Source: Alphaproteobacteria bacterium
GTDB lineage: Bacteria > Pseudomonadota > Alphaproteobacteria > UBA7887
Length of the DNA: 7,750 bases
Assembly: GCA_028289725.1 (NCBI GenBank)
Contig: JANQOH010000360.1
Coordinates: 1-7,750, forward strand
Direction: 5' to 3'
Shown: positions 5,869-7,750 of the stretch, piece by piece
Numbering within the stretch: the stretch's first letter is position 1
Layout: each line of letters begins with the position of its first letter
Notes under the pieces: model-generated
Databases searched by the model: none
The model's input: the letters and a program-made list of their open reading frames with translations, nothing else
What the model was told of the DNA's origin: nothing
Made by a program: the position numbers and the translations under genes

Positions 5869-7083
5869 TCAAGTATACAGGTTGATGTCGAGCGCCGCGA
5901 GCACGCGCGGGATCTTGTTCGCGAAGGTGAAACCGCCGCCGCCTGCGAACAGCAGACCGACCGGATTGCGCCTCCGGTCCCAGGTCCAAATCAGCGAACC
6001 GGAATCGCCGCCGGCGCTGAAATTACCGCGTAGACCACGGATCGTGATCTGATCGCGGAAATTCGCAATCCGGCCGCCACCAAAATTCACCCGAATGCTG
6101 GCGTTGCAGTCAACGATGCGACCGACCGTCAGTTGCGTCGTCCGCCCGCTCTTGCCAACCAGTTGGCCCACCCGACATGTGCGCGGCCGGTTGTTGACGC
6201 TGAAATAGCGCCAACGCCCTCCGGAACGGTAGATGAACTCGCGTCTCACCCGGCGGTGCCACGTCCAACCGGTGGCACAATCGACGAAATTTGGCCGGCC
6301 GTCGAAATGGATGCGGATGAACCGCTCCAATATCGCAATGCGATCGCGCGGGTTGCGCCCGCCATCATAGCGGCCGGGTTGCAGGATCGCGTCGCGGCCT
6401 TTGCCGGCATTCGAATTTGCGAGCACGTGGTTGTTGCTCAAGAGCAAGACTCGGCGCCGTCGTGTGCCGCTCCGCCCGCGGGCCAACGCGCCTTGTGTGC
6501 CTGCGGTGATGTCCTTGTGGCCGACCGATATGCCGTTGGGGGAGGGTCGCTCGCGATGTCGGTGCGGCTGCGTTTCGATGATGCCGGTGCAAATCACGTT
6601 GAGTGGAACTCGATCGCTACTCAAAGCTCGCACACCGAATCCGTCGACCATGCAAGCGCGTACGCTGTCCATGCTCGCAGGCTCCGCGACATAAACGTTG
6701 AGTACTGGGGCGCCCGGTCCGTCGTCGCCAACCTGGTCGAGATCGACCTCGGCAGAGCCGATGCCGACACCGACCACATTGTTGATGCCTTGGAGCGCCT
6801 CCGCCGCAGCAAACACGCCGTGTTCGGGCGGTTCCTGTGTGAACAAGGCTGATTCAACGTCACTATGCATTTGCATCAGTTCATCACTCGGTGCGGCAGC
6901 TGTCGCCTCTTCATCCTCCTCAAGACCCGCTTCGTCTTCCGACGGGTCGACCGGTTCAAAATCCTCGTCGTCAGAATCGGCGCCCAACGCGTCCTCGTCT
7001 TCGTCAAGGTCTTCACTGGCGTCGGATTCGGGATCTTCGAAAGTATCTTCGTCGGTGGATTTCTTGCGCTTTTTCGATGCCAT
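5869..7083 (-). CDS. Chymotrypsin-fold serine protease with acidic tail and N-terminal accessory domain
   Basis: This 404-residue protein has three parts. Residues 1-70 are a lysine patch (KKRKK at 4-8) followed by a very Asp/Glu-rich, probably disordered stretch. Residues about 100-172 form a small domain starting NVVGVGIG and ending TGIIETQ, seen also as the free-standing neighbour. Residues about 180-404 are a trypsin-like peptidase: GISVGHKDITAGT (184-196) leads to LLSNNHVLANSN with His219, then ILQPGRYDGG (233-242), NFVDCA with Asp268, and SAGGDSGSLI with Ser361 in the GDSGS motif. The triad therefore looks complete. No signal peptide is present, so it is either cytoplasmic or exported by another route. 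The stretch 270-300 is unusually rich in Arg and Trp. The ATG has GGGAGG seven bases upstream, and a GGAAC-N16-CGTT promoter lies about 50 bases upstream. Its target is unknown. Confidence 0.87.
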   Translation of the reverse strand: MASKKRKKSTDEDTFEDPESDASEDLDEDEDALGADSDDEDFEPVDPSEDEAGLEEDEEATAAAPSDELMQMHSDVESALFTQEPPEHGVFAAAEALQGINNVVGVGIGSAEVDLDQVGDDGPGAPVLNVYVAEPASMDSVRACMVDGFGVRALSSDRVPLNVICTGIIETQPHRHRERPSPNGISVGHKDITAGTQGALARGRSGTRRRRVLLLSNNHVLANSNAGKGRDAILQPGRYDGGRNPRDRIAILERFIRIHFDGRPNFVDCATGWTWHRRVRREFIYRSGGRWRYFSVNNRPRTCRVGQLVGKSGRTTQLTVGRIVDCNASIRVNFGGGRIANFRDQITIRGLRGNFSAGGDSGSLIWTWDRRRNPVGLLFAGGGGFTFANKIPRVLAALDINLYT

Positions 7084-7136
7084 GGTCGCGCCTCCCGTGG
7101 GTCATTAGCTTGCTACATTTCCGATAGTAGAATCTT

Positions 7137-7161
7137 AACGTTGCAACTAAGCTTTAGTTCC
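7137..7161 (-). promoter_or_regulatory. EcfG-type general stress response promoter of the protease gene
   Basis: On the minus strand GGAAC (7161-7157) is followed after exactly 16 bases by CGTT (7140-7137), an exact match to the EcfG (SigT/RpoE2) consensus GGAAC-N16/17-CGTT of alphaproteobacteria. Transcription would begin near 7130, about 47 bases before the ATG and ahead of its GGGAGG ribosome binding site. This suggests stress induction under PhyR-NepR-EcfG control. The position and perfect spacing support it; no expression evidence is available here. Confidence 0.6.
7145..7159. repeat. Inverted repeat AACTAA-N3-TTAGTT inside the promoter spacer
   Basis: Perfect 6-base arms flank GCT. The repeat covers most of the EcfG spacer and overlaps the GGAAC box by three bases, so a bound protein would block the promoter. 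It may be chance in an AT-rich stretch. Confidence 0.3.
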
Positions 7162-7230
7162 CAAAGTTGACGCGTGATCACCGACATATTTTCCGGATCG
7201 CGACGAGAGCGCTCGAAGAAAGTGCACTAA

Positions 7231-7276
7231 GAAAAAGGTTCTGGCCCGCTCGCGAATTTAACGCACTGCTAGCGGG
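7231..7276 (-). terminator. Probable terminator of the ABC permease operon
   Basis: On the minus strand CCCGCT, immediately after the stop codon, pairs with AGCGGG 20 bases later; an inner GCG/CGC pairing shortens the loop. Eight bases after the stem comes CTTTTTCTT (T run at 7232-7236). The long loop and the gap before the T run make it imperfect, but the placement suits an end to the permease transcript and separates it from the protease gene. Confidence 0.5.
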
Positions 7277-7750
7277 TCACCGCCTGATCGCTTTTGGGTC
7301 CAATGCGTCTTGGAGGCCGTCGCCGAGGAAGTTGAAGGCGATGACAGTGGCGAAGATGGTGAGGCCGGGCCAGACGGCGAGCATCGGCGCTTCGTAGATC
7401 AGTTCCTGGGCGTTGTTGAGCATGTTGCCCCAGCTTGCGATCGGCGGCTGGATACCGAGGCCGAGGAAGCTCAGCACTGATTCCAACAAAATGATGTTGC
7501 CGACCGAGAGCGTGGTCGCGACGATGATCGGTGAGATCGCGTTCGGCAGAATGTGGCGCAGCATGATCCATGCACCGCTCGCGCCGTGGCTCTTGGCGGC
7601 GAGCACGAAATCGCGTTCGCGCAGACTGAGCGCCGCGCCGCGCACCAGGCGCGCGACGGTGGTCCAGCCGACCAGCGCGATGATCAGGATGATCCGGTAG
7701 AGGCTGACGTCGGGCGAGGTGGCGATATCCGCCGGCAGGCCGAGCTTGCC
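7277..7750 (-). CDS. ABC transporter permease, DppC/OppC family (partial, C-terminal 157 residues)
   Basis: This is an inner-membrane permease of the dipeptide/oligopeptide/nickel ABC importer family; its N-terminus lies beyond the right edge. In the visible fragment, RLVRGAALSLRERDFVLAAK (34-53) runs into the EAA loop, AAKSHGAS through LRHILPNAISP (51-73), which contacts the ATPase. The family signature SFLGLGIQPPIASWG is at 94-108 and FLGDGLQDALDP at 141-152, close to the usual C-terminus. Hydrophobic membrane segments are at about 19-36, 72-95 and 125-143. The partner DppB-type permease, ATPases and solute-binding protein would be expected in the same operon outside the window. Substrate cannot be told from the permease alone. 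A terminator-like hairpin follows directly, so it is unlikely to be co-transcribed with the protease gene. Confidence 0.92.
   Translation of the reverse strand, partial: GKLGLPADIATSPDVSLYRIILIIALVGWTTVARLVRGAALSLRERDFVLAAKSHGASGAWIMLRHILPNAISPIIVATTLSVGNIILLESVLSFLGLGIQPPIASWGNMLNNAQELIYEAPMLAVWPGLTIFATVIAFNFLGDGLQDALDPKAIRR

Noticed and set aside
6133..6852. Plus-strand open frame (239 codons)
   Set aside because: It is antisense to the serine protease, whose triad and family blocks are clear; no domain is visible in the antisense product.

Overview
This 7.75 kb, GC-rich window looks chromosomal and most likely comes from an alphaproteobacterium, perhaps a Rhodospirillales-like one. That is an inference from the hopanoid/squalene genes hpnC and hpnD, the GC content, a GGAAC-N16-CGTT element matching the alphaproteobacterial EcfG stress promoter, and a candidate small RNA resembling the anti-Shine-Dalgarno sRNAs of that class. 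I see no mobile element, CRISPR array, tRNA or rRNA.

Layout, left to right. (1) 1-2246, minus strand: a DehI-fold protein, then hpnC, then the start of hpnD, which runs off the left edge. HpnC and HpnD carry out the first two steps of the bacterial three-enzyme route from farnesyl diphosphate to squalene. Their reading frames overlap, so they are probably translationally coupled. (2) 2247-2700: a 454-bp gene-free interval. Its left half holds a well-supported minus-strand small-RNA candidate (about 2328-2481). It has nested hairpins, three CCCUCC-type motifs in predicted loops or linkers, and an intrinsic terminator. The right half is AT-rich with a small palindrome. (3) 2701-3957, minus: an exported or membrane-anchored protein with Sel1 repeats and a trypsin-like domain that appears to have lost two of its three catalytic residues. 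(4) 4067-5459, plus: a two-gene unit with its own promoter, encoding a cupin and a kynurenine-formamidase-like alpha/beta hydrolase. (5) 5495-7083, minus: a chymotrypsin-fold protease with an acidic tail, a small N-terminal domain and an intact His/Asp/Ser triad. It is followed by a 92-residue protein that is a free-standing version of that same N-terminal domain. The protease has an EcfG-type promoter and a strong hairpin just after its stop codon. (6) 7277-7750, minus: the C-terminal part of a DppC/OppC-type ABC permease with its own terminator.

The most interesting items are the anti-Shine-Dalgarno sRNA candidate, the stress-promoter-linked protease with its free-standing partner domain, the inactive-looking Sel1/trypsin fusion, and the DehI-fold protein that seems to lack the dehalogenase catalytic aspartate beside hopanoid genes. 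All family calls come from reading motifs by eye; no database search was run.
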